From Anaerolinea sp. (GTDB lineage: Bacteria > Chloroflexota > Limnocylindria > Limnocylindrales > CSP1-4): a stretch of DNA of 64,000 bases. A program made the translations under genes and the position numbers. Shown here in pieces: positions 9,537 to 17,781 of the stretch. Numbering within the stretch: position 1 is the first letter of the stretch; every line of letters begins with the position of its first letter. The notes below the pieces were generated by a model. It was not told the DNA's origin. It saw only the letters and a list, made by a program, of their open reading frames with translations, and made no database searches. Location of the stretch: positions 23,090 to 87,089 of the forward strand of contig PNKK01000008.1 of assembly GCA_013822395.1 (NCBI GenBank). The letters run 5' to 3'.

Positions 9537-10187
9537 ATGCCGTTCGGGTTCGGACGGAAGAAGGAGACGCAGCCGGCGGTGTCGGACGCCACGGTCGCGG
9601 CCGCCGACAGCCGCGGGCCGCGGCCGGTCCGGTTCCACGGCCTGACCGAGGAGTGGCGACTCCGCGGTTCCATGGCGGTCACCGGGCGATTGCTCGACAC
9701 GCTCAACAGGCGCGACGCGATTGGCCTGTCGGACGTCACCTGGGCGCCGCTCGACGGCAGCGGGCCGTTCGAGCCGGCGCCGGGCATCAGGACGGTGGAT
9801 CCGTACGACCTCATCGTCGTGATCGCCGGCCCGGAGACGCTCGCGACCCTCGACGAGGACGAGCGATCTGCCCACCGGATCCACAAGATCTCGTTCGACG
9901 TGGCGCTCCAGGTCCCGCCGCTGCGCGTCGTCGGGACGGTGCAGCTCCACCCGGGGTCGGAGCCTGACGGGCTCCTCGATCGGTCAACCCAGATGTTCGT
10001 CGCGGTGACCAACCCGACCGTCTGGCTTGGCGGCGTGGAGGTCGAGGTCGACGAGGATGCCGACGCCGCCCTCGTCAACCGCTTCTACCTGCGCGGCGTG
10101 GAGCAGGTGGACCTGGCGACGGGCGAGCGCCACGTGCGACTGCCGGGGACCCCGCTCGGCGGGACGACCTGGCGGGAGCGGACCTGA
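9537..10187 (+). CDS. Conserved-looking hypothetical protein downstream of acsA
   Basis: A 216-residue protein starting with a basic MPFGFGRKK segment. No membrane segment, signal or recognised motif is visible. It has several beta-rich hydrophobic stretches (for example DLIVVIAGPETLATL and TQMFVAVTNPTVWLG), suggesting a compact globular fold. It begins only 5 nt after the acsA stop, with AGGCAGG just before the ATG, so co-transcription with acsA is likely. I do not recognise the family and assign no function. Confidence 0.75.
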   Translation: MPFGFGRKKETQPAVSDATVAAADSRGPRPVRFHGLTEEWRLRGSMAVTGRLLDTLNRRDAIGLSDVTWAPLDGSGPFEPAPGIRTVDPYDLIVVIAGPETLATLDEDERSAHRIHKISFDVALQVPPLRVVGTVQLHPGSEPDGLLDRSTQMFVAVTNPTVWLGGVEVEVDEDADAALVNRFYLRGVEQVDLATGERHVRLPGTPLGGTTWRERT

Positions 10188-10267
10188 GCAGGTCCGGGCC
10201 GCCCGGGTCCGTCGGGCTCCGGGATGGTGTGATCAGGACCTGTCGCGGCACGGCGAGGAGCGGGGCG

Positions 10268-11521
10268 TCAGGCCCGAATCGGCTCCTTGCGGCCGCTGAA
10301 CAGGCCGCCGAAGAGCGAGCGTGGCTCGCCGCCGCGAGTGGCGGTCGCCGGGTGGGGATCGCCGATCCCGAGGATGCGGTCCGCGAGTGCCTCGAAGTCG
10401 GCCGAGACCTTCTCGCGCGGGAAGAGATCGATGACGGTCCGGCCCACGTTCGCGGCCTTCACGAAGAGCATGCCACCGGACCGGATCTGGGCGATGGCCG
10501 GCACCCCGACCGCGCGCTCGATATCGGCTACCGTCACGCCGCTGTTCGCCCGATTGACGACGGTCGCGAGTCGGTCGCGGATCCCGAGCTCCGTCGCGAC
10601 CTCGGTGAGTTGAACCGCAGCGCGGATCGCGGGCAGGTCCGGGGTCACCGGGACGAGGATGCGGTCGGCGACGCTGAAGATGACCTGGTTGACCTCGCTG
10701 TACGACGGGTGGAGGTCGACGACCATGACGTCGACGCCCCAGCGTGCCGCGAGGAGCGCCTCGCCGACGCGCTCGGGATCGAGACGCGTCATCGCCAGCG
10801 GGCTCGAGACGAGCGCCGCCACACGGACGCCGGATTCGTGGACCGCGGCGACGTCGAGCAGCCCCTCCGCAGGTCCCCCCTCCTCCTCGTCCAGCCAGGC
10901 GTCCGCGATCGTGCGACCGGCGTCCATGCCCAGTGACATCGTCACATGACCGGTCACGGTATCGGCGTCCACGAGGAGGACCCGTCGATCCTTCCGGATC
11001 TGGAGGGCCGCGGCGAGGTTCGTGGCAATCGTCGTCTTCCCGACGCCGCCCTTCGGATTGAAGATCGCGACGATCGGGGAGCGGGCCGCCCAGTCGGCCT
11101 CGACGCGCCCGCGCGTCAGCACCGAGCCCTCCGTGTGCTCGGCCGCGACCTGGGCCCGGATGAGCATCGCCTCGGCACGCCAGCGGAGAACGTCCGGATC
11201 GACGGGTCGGAGGACGACCTCGTCGTCCGCCGCAAGTCCGCCGTCGCCATGGAGGATGTCGAGCTGGATCTCGTCGGCGAGGACGAGGAGCGGGATCGAG
11301 CGCTCGTTCAGGCGGAGGCGCCCGACGGCCTCGAGCAGCGCCGCCGGGTCGTCACCGGCGTCGAGCACCGCGAGCCCGATCGGCAGCTCGGCCACGAGGA
11401 TGGCGGCCAGATCGGCGGGCGTCTCGAGCACAACCGTGCCGAACTCCGCCGCGGCAAGGGTCTCGAGGACGGCCTCGCGTTCGGGTGCGGGCAGGCCGAC
11501 GGCGATGGTCGGGCGGCTCAT
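10268..11521 (-). CDS. CpaE/MinD-like ParA-type ATPase
   Basis: A 417-residue protein with two parts. Residues about 1-120 resemble a degenerate receiver-like domain as in CpaE proteins. Residues about 148-400 form a ParA/MinD-type ATPase with the deviant Walker A motif NPKGGVGKTT at about 156-164 (both lysines present) and VLLVDAD and VMVVDLHP segments. Such proteins localise or switch pilus, secretion or other polar complexes. The start ATG 11521 is supported by GGAGGA 5 nt upstream. The upstream gene ends only 13 nt away, so the two form an operon. No pilus genes are in this window, so the target is unknown. Confidence 0.85.
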   Translation of the reverse strand: MSRPTIAVGLPAPEREAVLETLAAAEFGTVVLETPADLAAILVAELPIGLAVLDAGDDPAALLEAVGRLRLNERSIPLLVLADEIQLDILHGDGGLAADDEVVLRPVDPDVLRWRAEAMLIRAQVAAEHTEGSVLTRGRVEADWAARSPIVAIFNPKGGVGKTTIATNLAAALQIRKDRRVLLVDADTVTGHVTMSLGMDAGRTIADAWLDEEEGGPAEGLLDVAAVHESGVRVAALVSSPLAMTRLDPERVGEALLAARWGVDVMVVDLHPSYSEVNQVIFSVADRILVPVTPDLPAIRAAVQLTEVATELGIRDRLATVVNRANSGVTVADIERAVGVPAIAQIRSGGMLFVKAANVGRTVIDLFPREKVSADFEALADRILGIGDPHPATATRGGEPRSLFGGLFSGRKEPIRA

Positions 11522-11534
11522 TGGTTCCTCCGAT

Positions 11535-12653
11535 TCAGTGGGCGCTCTCGGGATCGGTGGCGGTGACCGCGATGACGCCGTCGGCGTCGCCGGTGACCAG
11601 GGCCGCGAATCCTTCGAGGGTGGGGACGGCCGACCGAAGGTCTGTGTCGGGGTCATGGGAGACGGCGAAGACGAAGTCTCCGTTCGGGCCGGATGCGACG
11701 GAGACGGAGCGGACGCCATGGGTCTTGGCGAGGGCTCGCTTGAACCCGGCGATGCTGGCGACGCTGACGAGGCCGACGACCGCGAGGCGGCTCACGGCTG
11801 CTTCCGGCAGGGTGGTGGCCGGACCGGTGAATGCCGCGAGCCGCCGGACCACATCCGCGTCTCCGGCATCATCGGCGCCGTCGGTCGCGGCCGGCGGGTC
11901 CGCCCCGGCGTCCTGCGTGTCGTTCGCGTCCAGTCCGGCGAGCGCCTCGGCCTCCGCCGCGGCAGCGCCGTGGGCATCGAGAGCCTCGGTGGGAAACGCC
12001 GGCACGGGATCGTCGAGGTCGACGGCGTCGAGGGACGGGGGCTCGGGGAGCTGTTCGGCGAGGCCGGCGAGACGCGCCGGATCCTCCTCGGCGAGGAGCT
12101 CCTCGAAGAAGGCGTCCATCCGGTGCTCGAACTCACTGATCGTCGCCTGGACGCGCTCGATCCGGCGCTCGACGCGGGCCGCATGGGCCTCCACCTCGGA
12201 TTCGAGGCGGCGGCGGCGGTCGGCGATCCGCTGGTCGGTCTCCTCGCGGATCCGGGCCATCTCGGCCTTGGACCACTCGCGGATCTCGACGATCTCGGCG
12301 TCCGATTGCCTGCGCATCTCGGTGGCCTCATCGGCCGATTGAGCGTGGATCGTCTCGACGCGGGCCTTCGCCTCCTCCGCGAAACGCGCGGCAGTCTCTT
12401 CGCGCGCCGCACCGGTGGCATCGCGCATCGCCCGGACGAGGCCGGTGACGAGCGGGTTGTCGCGACGTGGGCGGGCCGGCGCGGAAGCGACGGGGGCGGC
12501 TGCAGGCGGAGACGATGGCGTGGCGCCCGTCGGTTCGGGATCGGTTGCCTCGCCGTCGGCGGCGGGCGGTGTCTCGTCGTCCGCGGGCGCGCCGGGGCGA
12601 GCGTCGGAGACCCACGGGAGACGGAAGCCGCTGCGCTGCTCGGTGGTGGTCAT
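11535..12653 (-). CDS. Coiled-coil protein partnered with the CpaE-like ATPase
   Basis: A 372-residue protein: a low-complexity acidic and alanine/proline-rich N-terminus (1-65), a long charged helical region (about 65-195, rich in E, R and A with heptad-like spacing) that should form a coiled coil, a second Ala/Asp-rich linker (about 205-280), and a small C-terminal domain (about 285-367) with alternating hydrophobic strands and a GFKRALAKTHGVRSVSV segment resembling a ferredoxin-like (HMA-type) fold but without metal-binding cysteines. It is directly upstream of the CpaE-like gene (13 nt). A structural or scaffolding partner of that ATPase is an inference from gene order and the coiled coil. 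Confidence 0.8.
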   Translation of the reverse strand: MTTTEQRSGFRLPWVSDARPGAPADDETPPAADGEATDPEPTGATPSSPPAAAPVASAPARPRRDNPLVTGLVRAMRDATGAAREETAARFAEEAKARVETIHAQSADEATEMRRQSDAEIVEIREWSKAEMARIREETDQRIADRRRRLESEVEAHAARVERRIERVQATISEFEHRMDAFFEELLAEEDPARLAGLAEQLPEPPSLDAVDLDDPVPAFPTEALDAHGAAAAEAEALAGLDANDTQDAGADPPAATDGADDAGDADVVRRLAAFTGPATTLPEAAVSRLAVVGLVSVASIAGFKRALAKTHGVRSVSVASGPNGDFVFAVSHDPDTDLRSAVPTLEGFAALVTGDADGVIAVTATDPESAH

Positions 12654-12971
12654 CGGTACGATCCTTCAGACACGGCCCGGCTGCCGGCCGGGTTTCGGGC
12701 GTCATCCCGATGGTGGTCGGTCGGCCCCTCGCGGGGCAGCCCGCTAGACGTACTCTCCCGCCGGGACGGAGGTACCAGCCGGCGCCTGCCACGCCACCGG
12801 GACCTGCTCGTGGAAACGGCTTGAGCGCTCCCGCCGGGACGGAGGTGCCAGCCGGCGCCTGCGACGCCGGCGCTCTGACCTGCAGCTGGGTCGGGGGGGG
12901 GCTCGCCGGGACGGAGGCACCAGGTCGGCGCCTGCGCGCCCCTCCGCGATCGCCCGAGGTACGATCGGCGT
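12654..12971. other. Divergent intergenic region before moaA
   Basis: 318 bp between the leftward coiled-coil gene and moaA, filled largely by three direct repeats (listed separately). No gene is supported. Confidence 0.7.
12755..12935. repeat. Three ~35-bp direct repeats with 73-bp period
   Basis: Copies at 12755-12789, 12828-12862 and 12901-12935 share the core GCCGGGACGGAGGT and GGCGCCTGC. Copies one and two differ at one position; the third is more diverged. The intervening 38 bp segments differ. It sits immediately upstream of moaA. Confidence 0.8.
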
Positions 12972-14090
12972 GTGACTCACGCTGCGGCCAGTGCTCAGCG
13001 ATCCCAGGTCGCCGACCCGGGCCCCGATCCGACCGGCGCCGGGGCGCCGAATGCCGCCTTCGACGGGCGGCCGGGCATCCTCGATCGGCGAGGCCGCGCC
13101 CTCCGGGATCTCCGGATCTCGGTCACCGATCGGTGCAACTTCCGGTGCACGTACTGCATGCCCGCCGAGGTGTTCGGGCGCGACTATGCGTTCCTGCCGC
13201 ACTCGGAGGTCCTGACCTACGAGGAGATCCGGCGCCTCGCTGAGATCGCAGTGGAGCTCGGCGTCCGGAAGCTCCGGATCACCGGTGGCGAGCCGCTCGT
13301 CCGGAAGGAGCTGCCCGACCTCGTCGCGATGCTCGCCGAGCTGCGGACGCCCGACGGCGACCCGGTGGACCTCACGCTCACGACGAACGGGTCGGCGCTC
13401 CGCTCGCTGGCGCGGCCGCTCGCCGAGGCCGGCCTGGGGCGGATCACGGTGTCGCTCGACTCGCTCGACGACGCGACGTTCCGGCGGATGAACGGCGTGG
13501 ACTTCCCGGTCTCGCGCGTCCTCGACTCGATCGCGGCCGCCCGCGAGGCGGGCCTCAGCCCGATCAAGGTGAACATGGTCGTGAAGCGTGGCGAGAACGA
13601 GGCGAGCATCGTGCCGATGGCACGCTGGGCGCGTGACGAGGGGCTCGTCCTCCGGTTCATCGAATACATGGACGTCGGGACGGCGAACGGCTGGCGCCTG
13701 GACGACGTCGTCTCCGCGGCCGAGATCGTCGGCGCGATCCACGCCGAGCTGCCACTCGAGCCCGCTGCGCCGTCGTATCGCGGCGAGGTGGCCGGGCGCT
13801 GGCGCTATCGCGACGGCTCCGGCGAGATCGGGGTCATCTCGTCCGTGACCCAGCCGTTCTGCGGTGACTGCACGCGTGCCCGGCTGTCCGCAGAGGGAAA
13901 GCTCTATACGTGCCTGTTCAGCGCGGTGGGGACGGATCTGCGGGCGCCACTGCGCTCCGGGGCTTCCGACACGGATCTCCGCGCGGTCCTCGAGCGCGTC
14001 TGGAACGCCCGGACCGACCGATACTCAGAGCTGCGCACGGAGGCGACGAGCCATCTCCCGCGGGTGGAGATGTTTGCCCTCGGAGGCTGA
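12972..14090 (+). CDS. moaA: GTP 3',8-cyclase MoaA (molybdenum cofactor biosynthesis)
   Basis: A 372-residue radical-SAM enzyme that converts GTP to the cyclic intermediate of molybdopterin synthesis. The N-terminal 4Fe-4S motif is CNFRCTYC (Cys at about 55, 59, 62). The C-terminal cluster ligands characteristic of MoaA are at about 297, 300 and 314 (FCGDC ... YTC). The protein ends in Gly-Gly, which is required in known MoaA. The start is GTG 12972; about 40 N-terminal residues precede the conserved core, so a later start is possible. No other moa genes are nearby; the gene stands alone after a repeat-filled spacer. Confidence 0.95.
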   Translation: MTHAAASAQRSQVADPGPDPTGAGAPNAAFDGRPGILDRRGRALRDLRISVTDRCNFRCTYCMPAEVFGRDYAFLPHSEVLTYEEIRRLAEIAVELGVRKLRITGGEPLVRKELPDLVAMLAELRTPDGDPVDLTLTTNGSALRSLARPLAEAGLGRITVSLDSLDDATFRRMNGVDFPVSRVLDSIAAAREAGLSPIKVNMVVKRGENEASIVPMARWARDEGLVLRFIEYMDVGTANGWRLDDVVSAAEIVGAIHAELPLEPAAPSYRGEVAGRWRYRDGSGEIGVISSVTQPFCGDCTRARLSAEGKLYTCLFSAVGTDLRAPLRSGASDTDLRAVLERVWNARTDRYSELRTEATSHLPRVEMFALGG

Positions 14091-14510
14091 CTCGTGGCGC
14101 CGGCTCGGCCGTTCTGCGACCTCTCCGGCGCCGCTGCCACCCATGCTTCGCAGGCGGAGCCGGGTTATCCACCGTCGGTCCACAGGTGTCGAAAACTCGT
14201 GGACACGGCGCGATCCCGCTCCGGCGACTTCGTGGATAACCACGTTGCTCGCCCGGAAATGCGGCGGTTACAGTTGGTCTTGCCCGAAGGGGCCGTCAGG
14301 GGACGAGGAACCGAGATCACATCAAGGGACCCTGTTCCGGACCGGTCGCTTCGGGCGCTTCGTTACCCGGTCGCGACGGGCCCTCGGTCCGTCCCCGGGT
14401 TGGCCGCCCGGCGGGACGTGACCGGCATCCCGGTGTCGGTACTTCCGTCGGGCGACTGAAGCCCGCGGGCCTCGGTCGTCGACCCCCCTGGACGCACTCT
14501 GGAGGCCCGC
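14091..14510. other. 420-bp intergenic region between moaA and punA
   Basis: No gene is supported. It contains nested inverted repeats (14163-14241, listed separately) and, just before punA, a short GCCCGCGGGC palindrome. Confidence 0.7.
14163..14241. promoter_or_regulatory. Nested inverted repeats containing two DnaA-box-like sequences
   Basis: GGTTATCCAC and its exact complement GTGGATAACC bracket an inner pair GTCCAC (14178-14183) and GTGGAC (14199-14204). TTATCCACC (14165-14173) and the inverted TTATCCACG (14231-14239) are each one base from the DnaA box. Likely a protein-binding site; the factor is not identified. Confidence 0.45.
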
Positions 14511-15383
14511 ATGACCACGGATCGCCCGGTGATCGATCCCTCGGCCCGCCTCTTTCCCGTGGACCAGCCGGCCCGCCTCGACGCGCTCGAGGCCGCCGTG
14601 CGTGCCCGTTCGTCGCTCGTGCCGGAGATCGGGATCGTCCTGGGGTCTGGGCTCGGCGGCCTCGCCGACGACCTGGCGGATGCGGTCACCATCCCGTTCG
14701 GGGAGCTGCCGGGCTGGCCGGCCGCGACCGCGCCGGGTCACGTCGGGCGGCTGCTCCTGGGCCGCCTGGGCGGGCGGCCCGTCGCCATGCTCCAGGGCCG
14801 GTTTCACCTGTACGAGGGCAACGACCCGGGGCTCGTCGTCCAGCCGGTGCTCCTCTTCGGCCGGCTCGGCGCGAAGGCCATCATCCTGACGAACGCGGCC
14901 GGCGGGCTGGATTCGAGCTTCGGGCCGGGCACGCTCATGGCCATTCGCGACCACATCAACCTGACCGGACAGAATCCGCTGATCGGTCCGAACGCGGACG
15001 AGATGGGGCCACGGTTCCCGGACCTCACCGAGGCGTGGAGCCCACGGCTTCGCGCCCGCCTCCACGCCGCCGCCGCGGTCGAGGGCGTCCCGCTCGCCGA
15101 GGGGGTCTATGTGGGCCTCATGGGCCCGAACTACGAGACCCCGGCCGAGGTGCGGATGCTCGCGGCGCTCGGCGGGCACGCCGTGGGGATGTCCACGGTC
15201 CTCGAGTCCATCGCCGCCCGCTGGGCCGGCCTGGAGGTCGCCGGCGTGTCCCTTGTCACGAACTCGGGCGCCGGGTACAGCGGCGAGCCGCTCACCCACG
15301 AGGAGGTCCTTGCGGCGGGCCTCGAAGCGGGCCCGCGCCTCGCCCGCGTCATCCGCCGGTTCGTCGCCGACCTGGAGCTCTGA
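14511..15383 (+). CDS. punA: Purine nucleoside phosphorylase (trimeric, class I)
   Basis: A 290-residue enzyme that phosphorolyses purine nucleosides to base plus ribose-1-phosphate for salvage. Family motifs are in order: GIVLGSGLGGLAD (phosphate site, about 43-55), GRFHLYEG (about 99-106), TNAAGG, GPNYETPAE with the purine-binding glutamate, VGMSTVLE with the ribose-binding methionine, and VTNSGAG carrying the base-binding asparagine. The length matches the low-molecular-mass PNP class. ATG 14511 has a good GGAGG 7 nt upstream. It appears to be monocistronic. Confidence 0.93.
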   Translation: MTTDRPVIDPSARLFPVDQPARLDALEAAVRARSSLVPEIGIVLGSGLGGLADDLADAVTIPFGELPGWPAATAPGHVGRLLLGRLGGRPVAMLQGRFHLYEGNDPGLVVQPVLLFGRLGAKAIILTNAAGGLDSSFGPGTLMAIRDHINLTGQNPLIGPNADEMGPRFPDLTEAWSPRLRARLHAAAAVEGVPLAEGVYVGLMGPNYETPAEVRMLAALGGHAVGMSTVLESIAARWAGLEVAGVSLVTNSGAGYSGEPLTHEEVLAAGLEAGPRLARVIRRFVADLEL

Positions 15384-15710
15384 CCTCGTCTCCGGCGCCT
15401 GCGCGTCAGGCGGCCGGGGAGCCATGCTTCCGGCGGTAGCACACCGCATCGCGATCACGCTGGTTGATCACACAGGAGCTGTGCGCAGCAGCCCGCGAGC
15501 ATGGAGACGGCCCCGAACAGCGCGATCACGCTGGTTGATCACACAGGAGCTGTGCGAGCGTGGCCGGCCTCGACTTCCGGAAGATTCGCTGGGTGGCCGA
15601 GCGTGCAAACCCGAGTGATGAGTGAGGTCGATCGCCACAGGCTGCGATCGCAGCAGGCTGCTCGAGGTGGGTCGCCGCAGGCTGCTGGGGGGTCGCCCCG
15701 CCTCAGTCCC
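15384..15710. other. Convergent intergenic region with repeats
   Basis: 327 bp between the convergent punA and bicupin genes. It holds a 35-bp direct repeat pair and several CAGGCTGC repeats near 15640-15690; no gene is supported. Confidence 0.7.
15451..15556. repeat. Perfect 35-bp direct repeat pair, 71-bp period
   Basis: The 35 bp at 15451-15485 (beginning GCGATCACGCTGGTTGATCA) recur identically at 15522-15556, separated by 36 bp of different sequence. The unit contains a GATCA-rich partial palindrome. Confidence 0.9.
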
Positions 15711-16388
15711 TCACGCATCCAGGCGGCGGCGGGGAGCCTCAGCGGTCTCGCGGTCCTCGAGCGGGTCCAGGCCGGGCGACGAGCAGACGTAGTAGCGGAG
15801 GGTGGTCCGGCCGGTGTTCTCGACTCGATGCGGCCGGCCCTCCTCGACGCGGATGCCCTTGAGCGGTTCGAGCGTCTCGGTCTCATCGCCGACGGTCACC
15901 ACGCCCCGGCCCTCGAAGACCACGATGGCGTGCTCCGCCCGGGGATGGCGATGCCAGGCGTCGGCGATCCCCGGCGTCATCTCGACCTCGGTGATCGTGA
16001 ATGCGGCCGACCCGAAGTCGCCCGGGCCAACGATGCGCCGGCGGCGGATCCCGTCCGCTTCAGTGACGGGCGCATCGTCGCCGCGCCGGACCGGCTCGTC
16101 GTCATTCTCCCAGCGGCGGAGCATCGTCCCGATCCGGCGCGGGTCCGGGTCCGTCGAGGCGAGGAGCGCGAGGGCGTCGACCCTGCCTTCGTTCCGGACG
16201 AGGTGGTACTCCGCGGGCGCTTCGTACAGGACGTCGCCGGCTCGCACGACCGCCTGCCGCTCGAGTCCCTCTCCGTGCTCGAAGACGAGCTCGCCGCCCG
16301 CGAGATAGACGACGGTCTCGACGCCGTGCCGGTGCGGCCCGATCTCCACCCCCGGCGCGATCCGGTCGAACTGGAGCCGGATCCTCAC
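15711..16388 (-). CDS. Two-domain cupin (bicupin) protein overlapping thyX
   Basis: A 225-residue protein with two cupin barrels. The first shows the metal-site pattern GPHRHGVETVVYLAGGE (about residues 17-33); the second has AWHRHPRAEHAIVVFEGRG followed by PHRVENTG. Both keep the two histidines and the glutamate or equivalent of cupin motif 1, and the second keeps the motif 2 histidine. The substrate is unknown; two-domain cupins include dioxygenases and isomerases. GTG 16388 overlaps the thyX stop (GTGA), so translation is coupled to thyX. The C-terminal DPLEDRETAEAPRRRLDA tail is probably disordered. Confidence 0.8.
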   Translation of the reverse strand: MRIRLQFDRIAPGVEIGPHRHGVETVVYLAGGELVFEHGEGLERQAVVRAGDVLYEAPAEYHLVRNEGRVDALALLASTDPDPRRIGTMLRRWENDDEPVRRGDDAPVTEADGIRRRRIVGPGDFGSAAFTITEVEMTPGIADAWHRHPRAEHAIVVFEGRGVVTVGDETETLEPLKGIRVEEGRPHRVENTGRTTLRYYVCSSPGLDPLEDRETAEAPRRRLDA

Positions 16389-17242
16389 GACTGGACCGGC
16401 AGCTCGCGTCCTGCTGCTCGCGCGGCCTTCGCTTTCTCGGCCCAAGCCTCGAGCACGCGATCCTTGTGCGGTCGGATGGGGCAGTGCCCATCCCGGTTGT
16501 TCATCTCGTCGCAGTAGCCGAGCGGCACGCACTTCGGGGCGAGGAACGAGCCGAGGAACGGGCTGACACCGAAGATCTCGTGGCGGATCAGCTGGAAGAG
16601 GCGGCGGATCTCCCACTGGGCCATCGTGCACAGGCGTAGCCCGGACATGTGGATGAGCGCCCGGAGGTTCGTCGTCATGACCAGGTTCGTGCGCGTGCCG
16701 TTCGGGAAGACGAACCGCGCGTCCTCCCCGGGGATGCCCGCGGCCACCAGCTCGCCGTACAGCTCCATCGACGACTCGACCTGGTCCTGGTACCGCTCGC
16801 GGAGCTCCGGGTCCGCATCCGCGATCGTCTGGGGGAGCATCGTCGCCGCGTTCTTGTAGGTGACGTAGCGCTGGCTCTGCTGGTCGAACGCGACCCCGGC
16901 GCGATGGCGGACGAGCTGGTGCGACAGCGTCCGCGAGACCCCGGTGATCCCGAACGTGAAGACGATGTGCTCGATCGTGCTGCCGTGTCCGGACTCGATC
17001 ACCCCACTGATGAGCCGCTGCATCTTCGCGACATCGATCTCGCCGGCGGTCGCGCGGCGAAAGATCTCCTCCGGCGGGAGCTCGGAGTAGCAGGTCCGGC
17101 AGGCGGTGTAGATGATCGGGACGTAGTACTGCTCGACGATCTCCCGATTCGGAAAGAGGAGCGTCGCCTTCATCCCGAGGTCGGCCCGCCCCGGGTTTTT
17201 GGGGATCGCGGTTCTCTCGCGCTGGGACGCCTCGACGGTCAT
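16385..17242 (-). CDS. thyX: Flavin-dependent thymidylate synthase ThyX
   Basis: A 285-residue enzyme that methylates dUMP to dTMP using FAD and methylenetetrahydrofolate. The ThyX signature is present as RHRAGVAFDQQSQRY: the RHR and the SxR ends are kept, while the middle serine and asparagine of the common RHRxxSxNxxSxR form are replaced. Supporting blocks include STIEH in the N-terminal half and TNLRALIHMSGLR. The C-terminal extension with CDEMNNRDGHCPIRPHKDR contains two cysteines and two histidines that could bind a metal. The start is ATG 17242; an internal ATG 24 residues later is possible. It is transcribed with the downstream bicupin gene. Confidence 0.9.
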   Translation of the reverse strand: MTVEASQRERTAIPKNPGRADLGMKATLLFPNREIVEQYYVPIIYTACRTCYSELPPEEIFRRATAGEIDVAKMQRLISGVIESGHGSTIEHIVFTFGITGVSRTLSHQLVRHRAGVAFDQQSQRYVTYKNAATMLPQTIADADPELRERYQDQVESSMELYGELVAAGIPGEDARFVFPNGTRTNLVMTTNLRALIHMSGLRLCTMAQWEIRRLFQLIRHEIFGVSPFLGSFLAPKCVPLGYCDEMNNRDGHCPIRPHKDRVLEAWAEKAKAARAAGRELPVQS

Positions 17243-17781
17243 GGGGCGGAGTCTAGTCCGTCGTCGCGAGGACCGCCGGTTGCGGTCCGGTTGCAGCGCC
17301 CCGCGGCTCGGCGGCGCGGAGCCAGCCGAGGTGTGCCCATGCTTCCCCACAGGAGCTCGTGGTGGCTCTCCTGGATGACGGGGTAGGCGGCCGTACCGTG
17401 GGTACATGCCCGCAGAACGGCGATTTGCCAAAGCAAGCGGGGGGTGTACGGGACTGGAAGACCAACGACGCGTCCGGCGTCGAGGCCCAGAGGGAGAGTC
17501 ATACCCTGAGGGCATGAGTCCGACCGCCTGTGCGGTACCGGCGCACGTGTTCATCCCCGGCGGGCATGAAGCTCGACATCCGAGTCCGTGAGGGACTGAG
17601 AAGAGGGGCCGCCTCGGCCCGGACGACAATCCTCATGCCGTTTGTGCATGACCGACCCGGCGGTTCGCCTTTGCCAGCTCGCGCACGAACGTGCTCATGC
17701 GGCTCACTTCTCCCCCTTGTGCATGTCCGACCCCGCGGTGCACCGCGGTCGATGCCGGAGGTTGCGCTAGACGAGGTTGCG
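17243..17781. other. 539-bp intergenic region between the CocE hydrolase and thyX
   Basis: No gene is confidently supported. Two related 23-bp segments (TTGTGCATGWCCGACCC) start at 17642 and 17717. On the minus strand a 21-codon frame (17633-17698) follows a six-codon frame with a GGGGGAG stretch between; these are too short to call as genes. Confidence 0.6.

Noticed and set aside
12755..12935. CRISPR-like layout (three 35-bp repeats, 38-bp spacers)
   Set aside because: Only three units, the third clearly diverged, no cas genes in 64 kb, and the array abuts moaA. Kept as direct repeats, not called a CRISPR array.
14163..14241. Chromosomal origin (oriC)
   Set aside because: Only two imperfect DnaA-box-like sites, no AT-rich unwinding region and no dnaA, dnaN or other origin-linked genes nearby.
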